Positions 26,234-33,891 of a stretch of DNA of 43,003 nucleotides are shown here, piece after piece. Source of the stretch: Candidatus Rokubacteria bacterium 13_1_40CM_68_15. GTDB taxonomy: Bacteria > Methylomirabilota > Methylomirabilia > Rokubacteriales > CSP1-6. The notes under the pieces are model-generated. The model ran no database searches. It saw only the letters and a program-made list of their open reading frames with translations, and was not told the DNA's origin. Where the stretch lies: the NCBI GenBank assembly GCA_001917585.1, contig MNEG01000069.1:1-43003 (forward strand), given 5' to 3'. Numbering within the stretch: the first letter of the stretch is position 1; every line of letters begins with the position of its first letter. The translations under genes were made by a program, and so were the position numbers.

Positions 26234-27193
26234 TCAGAGCCGCCGGAGCTTCGGTCCGAGCTCCTGCTCCCAGAAGCGCAGGAAGCCCTCCTGATCCGGT
26301 CCAACGCCGATGACGACGATGTGATCGAATCCCGCGTCGACGTACTTGCGGACGGCGGCGACGTGCCGCTCGGCATCCGGCCCGCACGCGACGTACTGCG
26401 CCACGTCCTGCGGCCGGACCCAGCGCGTGGCTGCCTCGAATCCGTCGGGACGCGGGAGCTCGGCCATGACCTTCCAGCCAAGGGCGGCGAAGCGGAAACG
26501 CTCGTACGCGATGCGCACGGCCTCCGCTTCGTCGGGTGCCCAGCAGAGGGCGACCTCCGCGAACAGCCCGCCCTTGCCGCCGGCATGCTTCCACGTCTCG
26601 ATCAGCTCGTGAAGTGGCTCGGTGGCGAACAGGCCGGCCGCCTTTTCGCCTGCCAACTGCGCCGCCTTCGGACCGCCGGCGGCCACGGCGAGCGGCGGTG
26701 GCGACTCCGGGACGTCCCAGAGCCTGGCGCGGTCGACGATGACGTGCGCACCCTCGTAGGACACCGTGCCGCCCTCGAACAGGAGCCGAATAATGTCGAT
26801 CGCCTCCGCGAGCATCTGGTGGCGGGTCTCCGGCGATGGCCAGCCGACGCCGACGACATGTTCGTTGAGGTGCTCCCCCGCACCGAGCCCGAGAGTGAAG
26901 CGCCCGCCGCTCAGCACGGCCAGTGTCGCGGCGAACTGCGCGACCACCGCGGGGTGGTAGCGGATCGTCGGGCACGTGACGGCGGTAGCGAGGCCGAGTC
27001 GGTCGGTGCCCGCCGCGATCGCGCCGAGCACGGTCCACGCCAGCGGCGAGTGGCCCTGGCTATATAGCCAAGGATCGTAGTGGTCGGAGATCGCCGCGAA
27101 GTCGAATCCTGCCTTTTCGGCCCTGCACGCGTTGCGCACGAGCTCGCACGGGCCGTGCTCCTCGCTCATGAGCTTGTAACCGTAGGATGTCAT
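26234..27193 (-). CDS. LLM-class (F420-type) flavin-dependent oxidoreductase
   Basis: 319 residues from ATG 27193. MTSYGYKLMSEEHGP, AGFDFAAISDHYDPWLYSQG, RLGLATAVTCPTIRYHPAVV and FTLGLGAGEHLNEHVVG are characteristic of the F420-dependent glucose-6-phosphate-dehydrogenase-like subgroup of luciferase-like monooxygenases. It most likely uses F420 or FMN as hydride carrier; the substrate is unknown. No F420 biosynthesis gene is in the window. Confidence 0.88.
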   Translation of the reverse strand: MTSYGYKLMSEEHGPCELVRNACRAEKAGFDFAAISDHYDPWLYSQGHSPLAWTVLGAIAAGTDRLGLATAVTCPTIRYHPAVVAQFAATLAVLSGGRFTLGLGAGEHLNEHVVGVGWPSPETRHQMLAEAIDIIRLLFEGGTVSYEGAHVIVDRARLWDVPESPPPLAVAAGGPKAAQLAGEKAAGLFATEPLHELIETWKHAGGKGGLFAEVALCWAPDEAEAVRIAYERFRFAALGWKVMAELPRPDGFEAATRWVRPQDVAQYVACGPDAERHVAAVRKYVDAGFDHIVVIGVGPDQEGFLRFWEQELGPKLRRL

Positions 27194-27312
27194 GCGTGGA
27201 GTGGCAGCAAGGCCGGTACCATCGGGGGAGCCGCGGCGGTTGTCAGTTCGCCTACCGCGCCACTGTGGGTCGGCCGCCGCGACGCCAGCGTTCCCGCTCG
27301 CGTCTTCGGCGT

Positions 27313-28242
27313 TCAACGAGCGTGTTCTTCGCGTCGGTTCGTTCTAGTTGGCAGCGGTGCTTCTATGCGGCCCAGGCGCCTGCTGAGCCATTGCGCCTCA
27401 TCGTCGAAATGCACGGCTCGAGCGAAGTCGAGCAGCTTCTGGTAGCGCTCGGTAATGTCAAAGCCGATGCTGTAATGGAGTTTCCGCAAATCCACCGGAC
27501 ACAGGTGCATGGGCCGCCGGTCGCTCTCCTCCAGATGATTCGACCCGTTCATCAGGCACTTGAAGTAAATGCAGTGGTGGATGCCGAACATGTGGCTCGT
27601 CTCGTGAGCCAAGACCTTGCAGCTCCGCCGCAGGAGCACGTGATCCCGATCGCTGCTGTCGATGCCATAGAACGCCGGGTCGTAGCGGGCAAAACTGTAT
27701 ACCCCGACGCGGTCGCGCAATGACGCCTCGCCGAAGGCGAAATTCCAGGCGGGCCCGGGGTAGAGGTCACGCATCGTCATCGCGACCACGCAGAACGCGT
27801 CCTCGGGCAGGTGCTCGACGAGCAGTCGGAGAATGTCGCGCGTAAGGAGCTGTTCGTGGTGAGTGTAAGGGTTGATGCGTCTCGTGATCCGCCGCGAGGA
27901 TGTGGCCAGCTCCGGCAGCAGGTTCGCGTTCATCGCGAAGAAGGCCTCCGTGAATTGCACGAGCCTGTCGATGGGCGGCACGCTGGAGCTGTGCAAGTAA
28001 TCCAACAGTTGTAAATAGATGGTGTTCCGCAGGGCATCGGGTCCGTTCGGTCGGGATCTCACGAAGTCGAGAAAGGTCTGGCCGGGCTCGTCGTGAACGG
28101 CGAGCCAATCGTTGGGTCCCGGAAGCGGAATCGGCTCGAAGTCGCCGTTGGGTAAGAAGGCTCGCCGCAGATCCTCAGAGAGCCCCTCCAGTGGCCCGAT
28201 GGCGTGCCACGCGTCTTTCTCGCTCGGGGGATTGAACCTCAT
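27313..28242 (-). CDS. Archaemetzincin-like zinc metalloprotease with altered second zinc site
   Basis: 309 residues from ATG 28242, overlapping the nitroreductase stop (ATGA). The catalytic motif HETSHMFGIHHC is complete, followed by IYFKCLMNGSNHLEESDRRP and LCPVDLRKL. The GSNHLEE-DRRP-LCP block resembles animal AMZ1/AMZ2. The last Cys of the family's CxxC is Asp here (CPVD), so the structural second zinc site should have only three Cys. The N-terminal half (about residues 1-180) has no motif I know. No signal peptide, so probably cytoplasmic. Function in bacteria is unknown. Confidence 0.85.
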   Translation of the reverse strand: MRFNPPSEKDAWHAIGPLEGLSEDLRRAFLPNGDFEPIPLPGPNDWLAVHDEPGQTFLDFVRSRPNGPDALRNTIYLQLLDYLHSSSVPPIDRLVQFTEAFFAMNANLLPELATSSRRITRRINPYTHHEQLLTRDILRLLVEHLPEDAFCVVAMTMRDLYPGPAWNFAFGEASLRDRVGVYSFARYDPAFYGIDSSDRDHVLLRRSCKVLAHETSHMFGIHHCIYFKCLMNGSNHLEESDRRPMHLCPVDLRKLHYSIGFDITERYQKLLDFARAVHFDDEAQWLSRRLGRIEAPLPTRTNRREEHAR

Positions 28243-28781
28243 GCGAACTCGGCACGATCCTTCCATCGCTCGTAGTGGATGATGTGCTCCTTGCTGAGCC
28301 GGGGCAGCTTTTGTGGACGCTCCGCACAGAAGCCGATGGGGATGATACCGATCGGCCGCACAGCCTTGGGCAAGCCCAGCACTGCCCGTACCTCGTCGTC
28401 GTCGAATGCGCCCACGAACGCGGCGCCCAGGCCTGCGTCGACCGCGGCCAGCATGATGAGCAACGAAGCAAACGCTCCGTCCACGATGCTGTAAAATTTT
28501 TCGCCGCGTTCGCCGTAGCGAGCCTTCGATCGCCTCGTGTCGGAGACTACCACGATCACCACAGGCGCCTCGGCAAGGTAGAACTGATCCAGCGCGGCTC
28601 TCGCGAGCTGGTATTTCGTGTCCTCGCTTCTGATGACAATGAACTCTTGCGGCTGAGTATGGCCGGCGGAAGGGAAACGAACTGCCAGATCCAGGATCCG
28701 ATCGAGCACCTCGTCCGGCACGTCACGATCTTCGTAGCTCCGGCACATGAAACGCTTTTTCACGATCTGTGCGAATTCCAC
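28239..28781 (-). CDS. Nitroreductase family FMN oxidoreductase
   Basis: 180 residues from GTG 28781, with GGAGG at good spacing. The frame is open upstream but would run into the PEBP gene. Motifs: KKRFMCRSYEDRDVPDEVLD with the Arg-Ser FMN phosphate site, PSAGHTQPQEFIVI, GAFASLLIMLAAVDAGLGAA and FVGAFDDDEVRAVLGLP. It reduces nitro or quinone-like groups with NAD(P)H. It is coupled to archaemetzincin, and the operon likely begins at 30233. Confidence 0.88.
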   Translation of the reverse strand: MEFAQIVKKRFMCRSYEDRDVPDEVLDRILDLAVRFPSAGHTQPQEFIVIRSEDTKYQLARAALDQFYLAEAPVVIVVVSDTRRSKARYGERGEKFYSIVDGAFASLLIMLAAVDAGLGAAFVGAFDDDEVRAVLGLPKAVRPIGIIPIGFCAERPQKLPRLSKEHIIHYERWKDRAEFA

Positions 28782-28872
28782 GAGAAGAGCCTCCGGATAT
28801 CTCGCTGCGCGTTTCTTGCCTTCGTGCAAAAACGGCGTAGGAGCTTGACACGCCCGCGCCAGCGCCGCCGTT

Positions 28873-29424
28873 CTACCTCTTCTGCACCGTCCCGACCAGT
28901 TCTCCTTTCGCCAACACGTGCCCGGACATCGCCTCAGCGAGGGTGTGCCGATCGACGCCTGGGGGCAGTCGCAGCTTGGTGCCGAGGGCGAAGATCTGGA
29001 AATGGTAATGGTGCGGAGGATCACCCTTGGGAGGCCGAGGGCCGAAGTAACCGATGGATCCTCGGGAGTTCACCCCGTGGAGCGCGCTGGGAGGGTCGTC
29101 GAGCCGCGGCTCGTCAGGGATCGCTTCCGGAAGGCTCGTTGTGTCCGGCGGAATGTCGTACATCAGCCAGTGTACGAACGGCTCCCGCATCGGCGCGTCC
29201 GGGTCCTCCATGATGAGAACCAGCGAACGGGTGCCCGGCGGGACGCCGTTCCAGCTGAGCGGAGGTGAGATCCCCTCGTCGTAGGCGGTGAATCGGTCGG
29301 GAATCCTCTGCCCCGGCTCGAAGGCGCTTGAACGTACCTGTATGCTGGCCGGGGCCTCGGCCCCCAGCTCTTGGACGGCCACGTTGCCGCCGCCCTGGCT
29401 TCGTCGTCTGTAGTTCGCTGGCAT
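28873..29424 (-). CDS. YbhB/YbcL family phosphatidylethanolamine-binding-like protein
   Basis: 183 residues from ATG 29424. The PEBP fold is shown by ISPPLSWNGVPPGTRSLVLI, EDPDAPMREPFVHWLMYDIP, GYFGPRPPKGDPPHHYHFQI and FALGTKLRLPPG. The anion-pocket residues (Asp-Pro-Asp, His) are intact. No signal peptide. The cellular role of bacterial members is unclear; some are linked to stress. It follows the basic protein gene by 14 bases. Confidence 0.9.
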   Translation of the reverse strand: MPANYRRRSQGGGNVAVQELGAEAPASIQVRSSAFEPGQRIPDRFTAYDEGISPPLSWNGVPPGTRSLVLIMEDPDAPMREPFVHWLMYDIPPDTTSLPEAIPDEPRLDDPPSALHGVNSRGSIGYFGPRPPKGDPPHHYHFQIFALGTKLRLPPGVDRHTLAEAMSGHVLAKGELVGTVQKR

Positions 29425-29438
29425 TGTCGCTCTCACGC

Positions 29439-30233
29439 CTACGCGACGGCGAGCAGCGGCCCTTCCGGAGCTCGGTCCTGGAGACGCACGTTCTTGGCGT
29501 GCCGCGGCAACGCGACGACCTTGGTCCGTTCCACCCAGCGCGCGGGCAGCGTGTAGGTTGTCGAGTTGCGCCGGGCGCGGGTCGGACCCAGTCGCTCTTC
29601 GTACCGCACGACCACGCCGTACACTCGCTTACCCGTCCGAGTGACAGCCGTCTGGGGCGCTTCCACCCTGATGCGCCGGGCGCTCCGCGGGAAATACAGT
29701 CGTTTCACGCGCGTGCGCAGCTGGATGGCACCCGTCCGCAGTGGCTGTGGCGAACGATAGACGAGGTACTTCACTTTGCCCCCGCCGGAGTAGCGGGCCG
29801 TCGTCGGCTTGTAGTGGATCCTGACGCGGCTCGTCTGACGGGTCCCCCCGCGGCGCGCTGCATACCGGGCGGTACCGTGGCTCGGCCTCTCGTGGGTCGC
29901 CCGGCGGCGAGGCTCGTTCGGTCCCCACGGGTCGTAGTCTGCGTCCCAGCCGTGCTGCGCGGCGACCCGGTTGGCGTGCTCCACCGTCTTGCGGTTCTCT
30001 TCCATCGCCACGCGGCGAAGGGCGCGCACCTTCTCTCCGAACCGCTTCCTCCACGTGGGGGAGTGTGTCAGCGTGCAGAGATAATCACTGCGCTTCTTCA
30101 GCTCCGTCAGCTCCTCGCGCATGGTGACCGCGTCCATCTCTTTGCGGATGATTCGGTTGATCCTCCGGATGTCCTCCGCCGAGTTCACCTCACCGTAAAT
30201 ATGACCGAACGCTTTCTTGCTTGTCCGCGCCAT
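29439..30233 (-). CDS. Highly basic protein of unknown function
   Basis: 264 residues from ATG 30233, preceded by the purine-rich AGGAAGGAAGG. The protein is rich in Arg and Lys. The N-terminal third is helical and charged (AEDIRRINRIIRKEMDAVTM, ELTELKKRSDYL). The rest is strand-like with many Arg-Thr-Val repeats (VKRLYFPRSARRIRVEAP, RRNSTTYTLPARWVERTKVV). It could bind nucleic acid, which is inference from charge only. It is the first gene of the operon with PEBP, nitroreductase and archaemetzincin; a dispersed dyad element begins 133 bases upstream. Confidence 0.65.
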   Translation of the reverse strand: MARTSKKAFGHIYGEVNSAEDIRRINRIIRKEMDAVTMREELTELKKRSDYLCTLTHSPTWRKRFGEKVRALRRVAMEENRKTVEHANRVAAQHGWDADYDPWGPNEPRRRATHERPSHGTARYAARRGGTRQTSRVRIHYKPTTARYSGGGKVKYLVYRSPQPLRTGAIQLRTRVKRLYFPRSARRIRVEAPQTAVTRTGKRVYGVVVRYEERLGPTRARRNSTTYTLPARWVERTKVVALPRHAKNVRLQDRAPEGPLLAVA

Positions 30234-30563
30234 GGGAACCTTCCTTCCTCGGCCAACGCGGCTACGCGCCCCCGCACAAGATGCCGTTGCCGGGCGAACT
30301 CCTGCATCGAAGAGTTTCAGCCCACCATGGGTATTCTTGGCCGCCGTATGGTCTCGCACGCAGTCTCGATCAAGCAGGATGTCCGGGGGTCCGGAACATG
30401 TGTCCGATCAACCCGGGGTCCGCGATTCCGTTCGCGCGCCGGTTGAAGAACTTTCGTGAGCGCGTGGCGAACTGGACGCGCCCTCGACTCACGGGCCCCG
30501 CCATTGCACGAACGCGCCCCGAATGTGGCCGGCGCCGACACCAGAAGCCAAAGGAGGTCGACG
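30234..30563. other. Divergent intergenic region with no gene
   Basis: 330 bases between the basic protein operon (minus) and the CxxC mini-protein (plus). The only structure I see is dyad element copy b. A strong AAAGGAGG ribosome site ends the region. No convincing coding frame. Confidence 0.6.
30366..30410 (+). repeat. Dispersed dyad element, copy b
   Basis: The core GTCCGGGGGTCCGGAAC has a perfect TCCGG-N4-CCGGA dyad. The left flank CTCGATCA and right flank CCGATCA match other copies. It lies between the divergent starts at 30233 and 30564. Confidence 0.6.
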
Positions 30564-30788
30564 ATGCTGACGAACGCGACGTACAACCTGATGGAGACAG
30601 CCTCGGTGCTTTCGAAGGGTCTCTATCGCTACGAGATCTTCAAGAAGGATTCGCAGAGCTGCCAGCGGTGCCAGCAGATCTGGGATCAGATGCGACAGGC
30701 CGACGAGGAGCAGCTGGCGCTCCTCGTGTCGCACCTGCGCGAGCACTTGGACCAAGAGCAGGTCGCAAAGCGAATGGCGGCGGCTTGA
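30564..30788 (+). CDS. Small conserved-looking CxxC protein
   Basis: 74 residues, ATG 30564 behind AAAGGAGG. It is helical, with a single CQRCQQIWDQM motif near residue 32 and a long amphipathic helix EEQLALLVSHLREHLDQEQ. There are no membrane segments. The CxxC could bind iron or zinc or be redox active. I do not recognise the family. Confidence 0.7.
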   Translation: MLTNATYNLMETASVLSKGLYRYEIFKKDSQSCQRCQQIWDQMRQADEEQLALLVSHLREHLDQEQVAKRMAAA

Positions 30789-30876
30789 GGACGACACCGC
30801 GACCGGAGCGCGCGCTCCCGGTCGCGAACCACGCGAGCACGGCCGCGGGATGTCGCCTCGACGAGGAGAACAGGAC

Positions 30877-30922
30877 GATCAGACACACCTTCCGGACTCC
30901 GAGACAGTTCGCCCCGTCGATA
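30877..30922 (-). repeat. Dispersed dyad element, copy c
   Basis: Read on the minus strand: TATCGACGGGGCGAAC, then TGTCTCGGAGTCCGGAAG and GTGTGTCTGATC. It matches the outer flanks as well as the core of copies e and f. It lies 95 bases upstream of the BON gene. Confidence 0.6.
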
Positions 30923-31016
30923 CTGCGGACAGGCAGCGCCCCACCAGTATCCACCTCAGCCAGGCGCCAACACACTACCGAGGCACTGGGCGTCCTCGAT
31001 GAAAGGAGACACAGTC

Positions 31017-31550
31017 ATGGCAACCGCGACCGCGGTCCGAAGCGAGGCCCGAACCGATGAAGATATCCAGAGGGACGTGCTGGCGGAGCTGAAATGGGAT
31101 GCCCGCGTTCAGCCCAACGAGATCGGCGTCAGCGTCAAAGACGGTGTCGTCACGCTCACCGGCGTGGTCGACTCCTACAGCAAGCGCTGGGCGGCCGAGG
31201 ACGCCGCCCACCGCGTCCGCGGCGTGAAGGCCGTGGCCAACGACATCGAGATCCGGCTTCCCAGCTCGGCCGAGCGCACCGACACCGACATCGCCGCGGC
31301 CGCCGTTCGGGCGCTGGAATGGGACGCCTTGATCCCCACTGAGAAGCTCGACGTCACGGTCTCCAAGGGGTGGGTCACGCTCAGAGGTGAGGTGGAGTGG
31401 CAGTTCCAGAAGGAAGACGCCGAGCGGGTCGTCCGCCGTCTGTCGGGCGTCAGAGGCGTGACCAATCTGATCACCGTCAAACCCCGCCTCACGCCCCCGC
31501 CGTCGCCGCAGCCGTGCCCCGAATCAGCAGATCATAGATCTTCTGGTTGA
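31017..31550 (+). CDS. Protein with two BON domains
   Basis: 177 residues from ATG 31017, with AAAGGAGA as ribosome site. Two BON repeats are visible: DEDIQRDVLAELKWDARVQP...VKDGVVTLTGVVDSYSKR, and DTDIAAAAVRALEWDALIPT...VSKGWVTLRGEVEWQFQK, each ending in a GV-KAV-N or GV-GVTNLI strand. No signal peptide, so unlike OsmY it may act in the cytoplasm. BON domains often bind phospholipid or small ligands under stress. The Pro-rich tail overlaps the mini-histone gene by 62 bases on the other strand. Confidence 0.9.
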   Translation: MATATAVRSEARTDEDIQRDVLAELKWDARVQPNEIGVSVKDGVVTLTGVVDSYSKRWAAEDAAHRVRGVKAVANDIEIRLPSSAERTDTDIAAAAVRALEWDALIPTEKLDVTVSKGWVTLRGEVEWQFQKEDAERVVRRLSGVRGVTNLITVKPRLTPPPSPQPCPESADHRSSG

Positions 31551-31650
31551 CGAAGTCGCTGTAGCGCTCGAGGTCATTCTTATCGACATCCAGACCTGCC
31601 GCGACGCGGAAGAAGCGCTCGAACTTCTTGATATTCATCACCGGCACCAT
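31489..31650 (-). CDS. 53-residue histone-fold-like protein (DUF1931 N-terminal type)
   Basis: ATG 31650 is preceded by an excellent AGGAGGAG site. The sequence VMNIKKFERFFRVAAGLDVD, then KNDLERYSDFVNQKIYDLL, matches the first two helices of the DUF1931 archaeal-histone-like family as I remember it. The usual continuation (third helix and second histone fold, about 100 residues) is missing: the frame ends at TGA 31489-31491, inside the BON gene's antisense. It is either a truncated gene or a true mini-protein. It is last in an operon after the esterase and hydrolase, 45 bases downstream of the hydrolase stop. Confidence 0.65.
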   Translation of the reverse strand: MVPVMNIKKFERFFRVAAGLDVDKNDLERYSDFVNQKIYDLLIRGTAAATAGA

Positions 31651-31695
31651 TCTTCACTCCTCCTTGTCGCCGTTCAGGATCTCGATTCTGGCCGG

Positions 31696-32379
31696 TCAGG
31701 CTGCCTGTGCCTGGACCAGGTAGCGTTCGAACCACTCTCGCGCGAGCCGGGCCACCTGCTCCAGCGCGCCGGGCTCCTCGAACAGATGCGTTGCGCCGGG
31801 GATGATCACGAGTTGCTTCTCAGAACGGAGCTCCGCGAGCGCCTGCCGGTTCAGCTCGATGACGAGCTGATCCTGCCCCCCGACGATGAGCAGCGTCGGA
31901 GCTCGGACACGGGCGAGGGCCGGCCTGGCGAGGTCGGGTCGTCCGCCACGCGAGACGACGGCGCCCACGACGCCGGGTCGCTCCGCTGCCGCCACGAGCG
32001 CCGCCGCGGCGCCGGTGCTCGCGCCGAAATAGCCGATCCGGAGCTGTCGCGTCTCCGGGTACTCGGTGAGCCAATCCGTGGCAGCGATCAGCCGCTCGCC
32101 GAGCAACCTGATGTCGAACCGCAGGTGTGCCGTGCGCAGGTCGATCGCCTCTTCGGCCGGCGTGAGTAAGTCCAGCAGGAGCGTCGCGAGCCTCGCTTCA
32201 TTGAGAAGCCCGGCCACGTAGCGATTGCGAGGACTGTGCCGGCCGCTACCGCTCCCGTGGGCGAAGAGGACGACGCCGCGCGCGCCCCGGGGCAGGCGCA
32301 GGTCGCCTTCGAGCATCGCCGCGCCGGCCCTGATACGAACCGGGCGCTCGTCCTCACTCCGGTCGACGGGCGCTGCCAT
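31696..32379 (-). CDS. Alpha/beta hydrolase, dienelactone-hydrolase-like
   Basis: 227 residues. Its ATG follows the esterase stop with no gap (TAG-ATG). LFAHGSGSGRHSPRNRYVAG gives the oxyanion loop, YFGASTGAAAALVAA the nucleophile Ser, LLIVGGQDQLV the Asp, and IIPGATHLFEEPGALEQVA the His. The triad is complete. Relatives are often linked to phosphoribosyltransferase domains and erythromycin-esterase genes; here only the esterase is adjacent. Substrate unknown. Confidence 0.9.
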   Translation of the reverse strand: MAAPVDRSEDERPVRIRAGAAMLEGDLRLPRGARGVVLFAHGSGSGRHSPRNRYVAGLLNEARLATLLLDLLTPAEEAIDLRTAHLRFDIRLLGERLIAATDWLTEYPETRQLRIGYFGASTGAAAALVAAAERPGVVGAVVSRGGRPDLARPALARVRAPTLLIVGGQDQLVIELNRQALAELRSEKQLVIIPGATHLFEEPGALEQVARLAREWFERYLVQAQAA

Positions 32380-33726
32380 CTAAACTCCGAAGGGGAACGT
32401 CTCGGGAGGCTCGCCCGCGTCCCACACGGCCGTGCGCTCGAGTGGCTCCACCGCCCGCGTTTCGTCGAAGTGCATCACGGCATCGAACTGGAGGGACAGC
32501 CGCGCGTAGAAGTAGTGGCTCGCCCGCTCGGTGTCGGGACGGTAGATCACGCCGATCGCCCGCTCGAGCGCCGGAGCCAGCAAGCCCTCCCGAGCGCCAT
32601 CATGCCCGCGCCAGGCGAGCAGGAAGTTCGCGAGCCGCGTGTCGTGAAACGTCGCCTCGTAGCTGTCGGGGAGTGCGGGTCTGACGCGTTTGCGCTCGGC
32701 GGGGCCGTCCCAGTCCGAGGCGGCCGTGACGCTGCCATGGTGCGTGGTGAAGCCGACCAGCACGGCGTCGTCACCGTAGCGCTCGCGCACGAGTTGCCCC
32801 ACGTTCAACTCGCCCCGCCGGCTCATCTCCGTGGCGCGCGCGTCGCCCAGGTGCGAGTTGTGCGCCCACACGGCGATCTTCGCACGCCCGACCTGACGAC
32901 CGAGATGGGCGAGGAGCGCCTCGAGTGTCTCGATCATGTGGCGGTCGCGCACGTTCCACGAGGAGACCTCCTCGAGGAAGACCGAGCGATAGTACGCCTC
33001 GGCATTCTTCACCACCCGGGCGTTCTGCTCGGCGTTGAACCGGTCGTCCTCGCTTTCATGGCCGTCGCGTCGCGCGTCGGCGGCGGCACGACGTCGGAGG
33101 TCGACGAGTTCGGCGACCACCTCCTCCTCGCACGACTTGGTCACGCCGGTGCCCGTCAGGAACCCGTAGACCTGGGTGTTGTCGCTGAACTGATCGAAGC
33201 AGGCGTACCGGGCCCGCGCCCGGTTCGCCGCCTCGGGATCGATTCTGTCGAGATACCGGAGGACCGCCTCCATCGAGGCGCGGAGGCTGTAGAGATCCAG
33301 GCCGTAGAATCCGACCTTCGGGGCCCCCCGCGGTCGCCCGTCGTTGTGCGCCCGCAGCCACTCGACGAACTCGACGACATCGGTGTTGCGCCACATCCAG
33401 TTCGGGAAGCGGCGGAAGTCGACGAGCGCTTCCCGGGCATCGACGTCGCCGCTCGCGGCGCGCACGTAGCGGTTGACGCGGTAGGCGTCGGGCCAATCGG
33501 CCTCCGCCGCGACGGCCGTGAATCCCTTCTCCTCGATGAGCCGGCGGGTGATGCGGGCCCGCTCGCGATAGAACTCGTGGGTGCCGTGGGGCGCCTCGCC
33601 GAGCAGGACGAGTCGCGCATCCCCCACGAGGTCGGCGAGCGGATCGTAGTCGTGGGCCGGTCCGCTCAGCGGACGCGCCGCGGCGCGCACCGCCTCGATG
33701 AGCGTAGCCTCGGTCGTTCGGCGCAT
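32380..33726 (-). CDS. Erythromycin esterase family protein
   Basis: 448 residues from ATG 33726, with GAGAGG as ribosome site. The LLGEAPHGTHEFYRERARIT block holds the conserved Glu and His. AAEADWPDAYRVNRYVR, VGFYGLDLYSLRASMEAVLR, KIAVWAHNSHLGDARATEM and GFTTHHGSVTAASDW follow as in the EreA/Bcr136 fold. True macrolide esterases are a small part of this family, and chromosomal members have unknown substrates. Resistance should not be inferred. A dispersed dyad element begins 91 bases upstream. Confidence 0.9.
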   Translation of the reverse strand: MRRTTEATLIEAVRAAARPLSGPAHDYDPLADLVGDARLVLLGEAPHGTHEFYRERARITRRLIEEKGFTAVAAEADWPDAYRVNRYVRAASGDVDAREALVDFRRFPNWMWRNTDVVEFVEWLRAHNDGRPRGAPKVGFYGLDLYSLRASMEAVLRYLDRIDPEAANRARARYACFDQFSDNTQVYGFLTGTGVTKSCEEEVVAELVDLRRRAAADARRDGHESEDDRFNAEQNARVVKNAEAYYRSVFLEEVSSWNVRDRHMIETLEALLAHLGRQVGRAKIAVWAHNSHLGDARATEMSRRGELNVGQLVRERYGDDAVLVGFTTHHGSVTAASDWDGPAERKRVRPALPDSYEATFHDTRLANFLLAWRGHDGAREGLLAPALERAIGVIYRPDTERASHYFYARLSLQFDAVMHFDETRAVEPLERTAVWDAGEPPETFPFGV

Positions 33727-33816
33727 GGTTGCCTCTCTCGCGGTGACAATCACCGCCTGCGTCACTGCGACTCTATGCTTCTGGAGATAAATCCTGAGCG
33801 GTCTGAGGAAAGTCTG

Positions 33817-33853
33817 GATGACGCAGGGTGTCCGACGGTCCGGAAGTGGACTC
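33817..33853 (+). repeat. Dispersed dyad element, copy d
   Basis: Core GGTGTCCGACGGTCCGGAAG followed by TGG. It lies between the esterase start (33726) and the end of the LigD polymerase gene, both on the minus strand. Only the esterase promoter could be the target. Confidence 0.6.
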
Positions 33854-33891
33854 AGGTCCGCCGGTTCGTGGGCGCGTGTCCGAGGGCCCGA

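Noticed and set aside
32380-33726. Reading the erythromycin esterase family gene as macrolide resistance
   Set aside because: Most chromosomal members have unknown substrates and the context is a stress-type operon.
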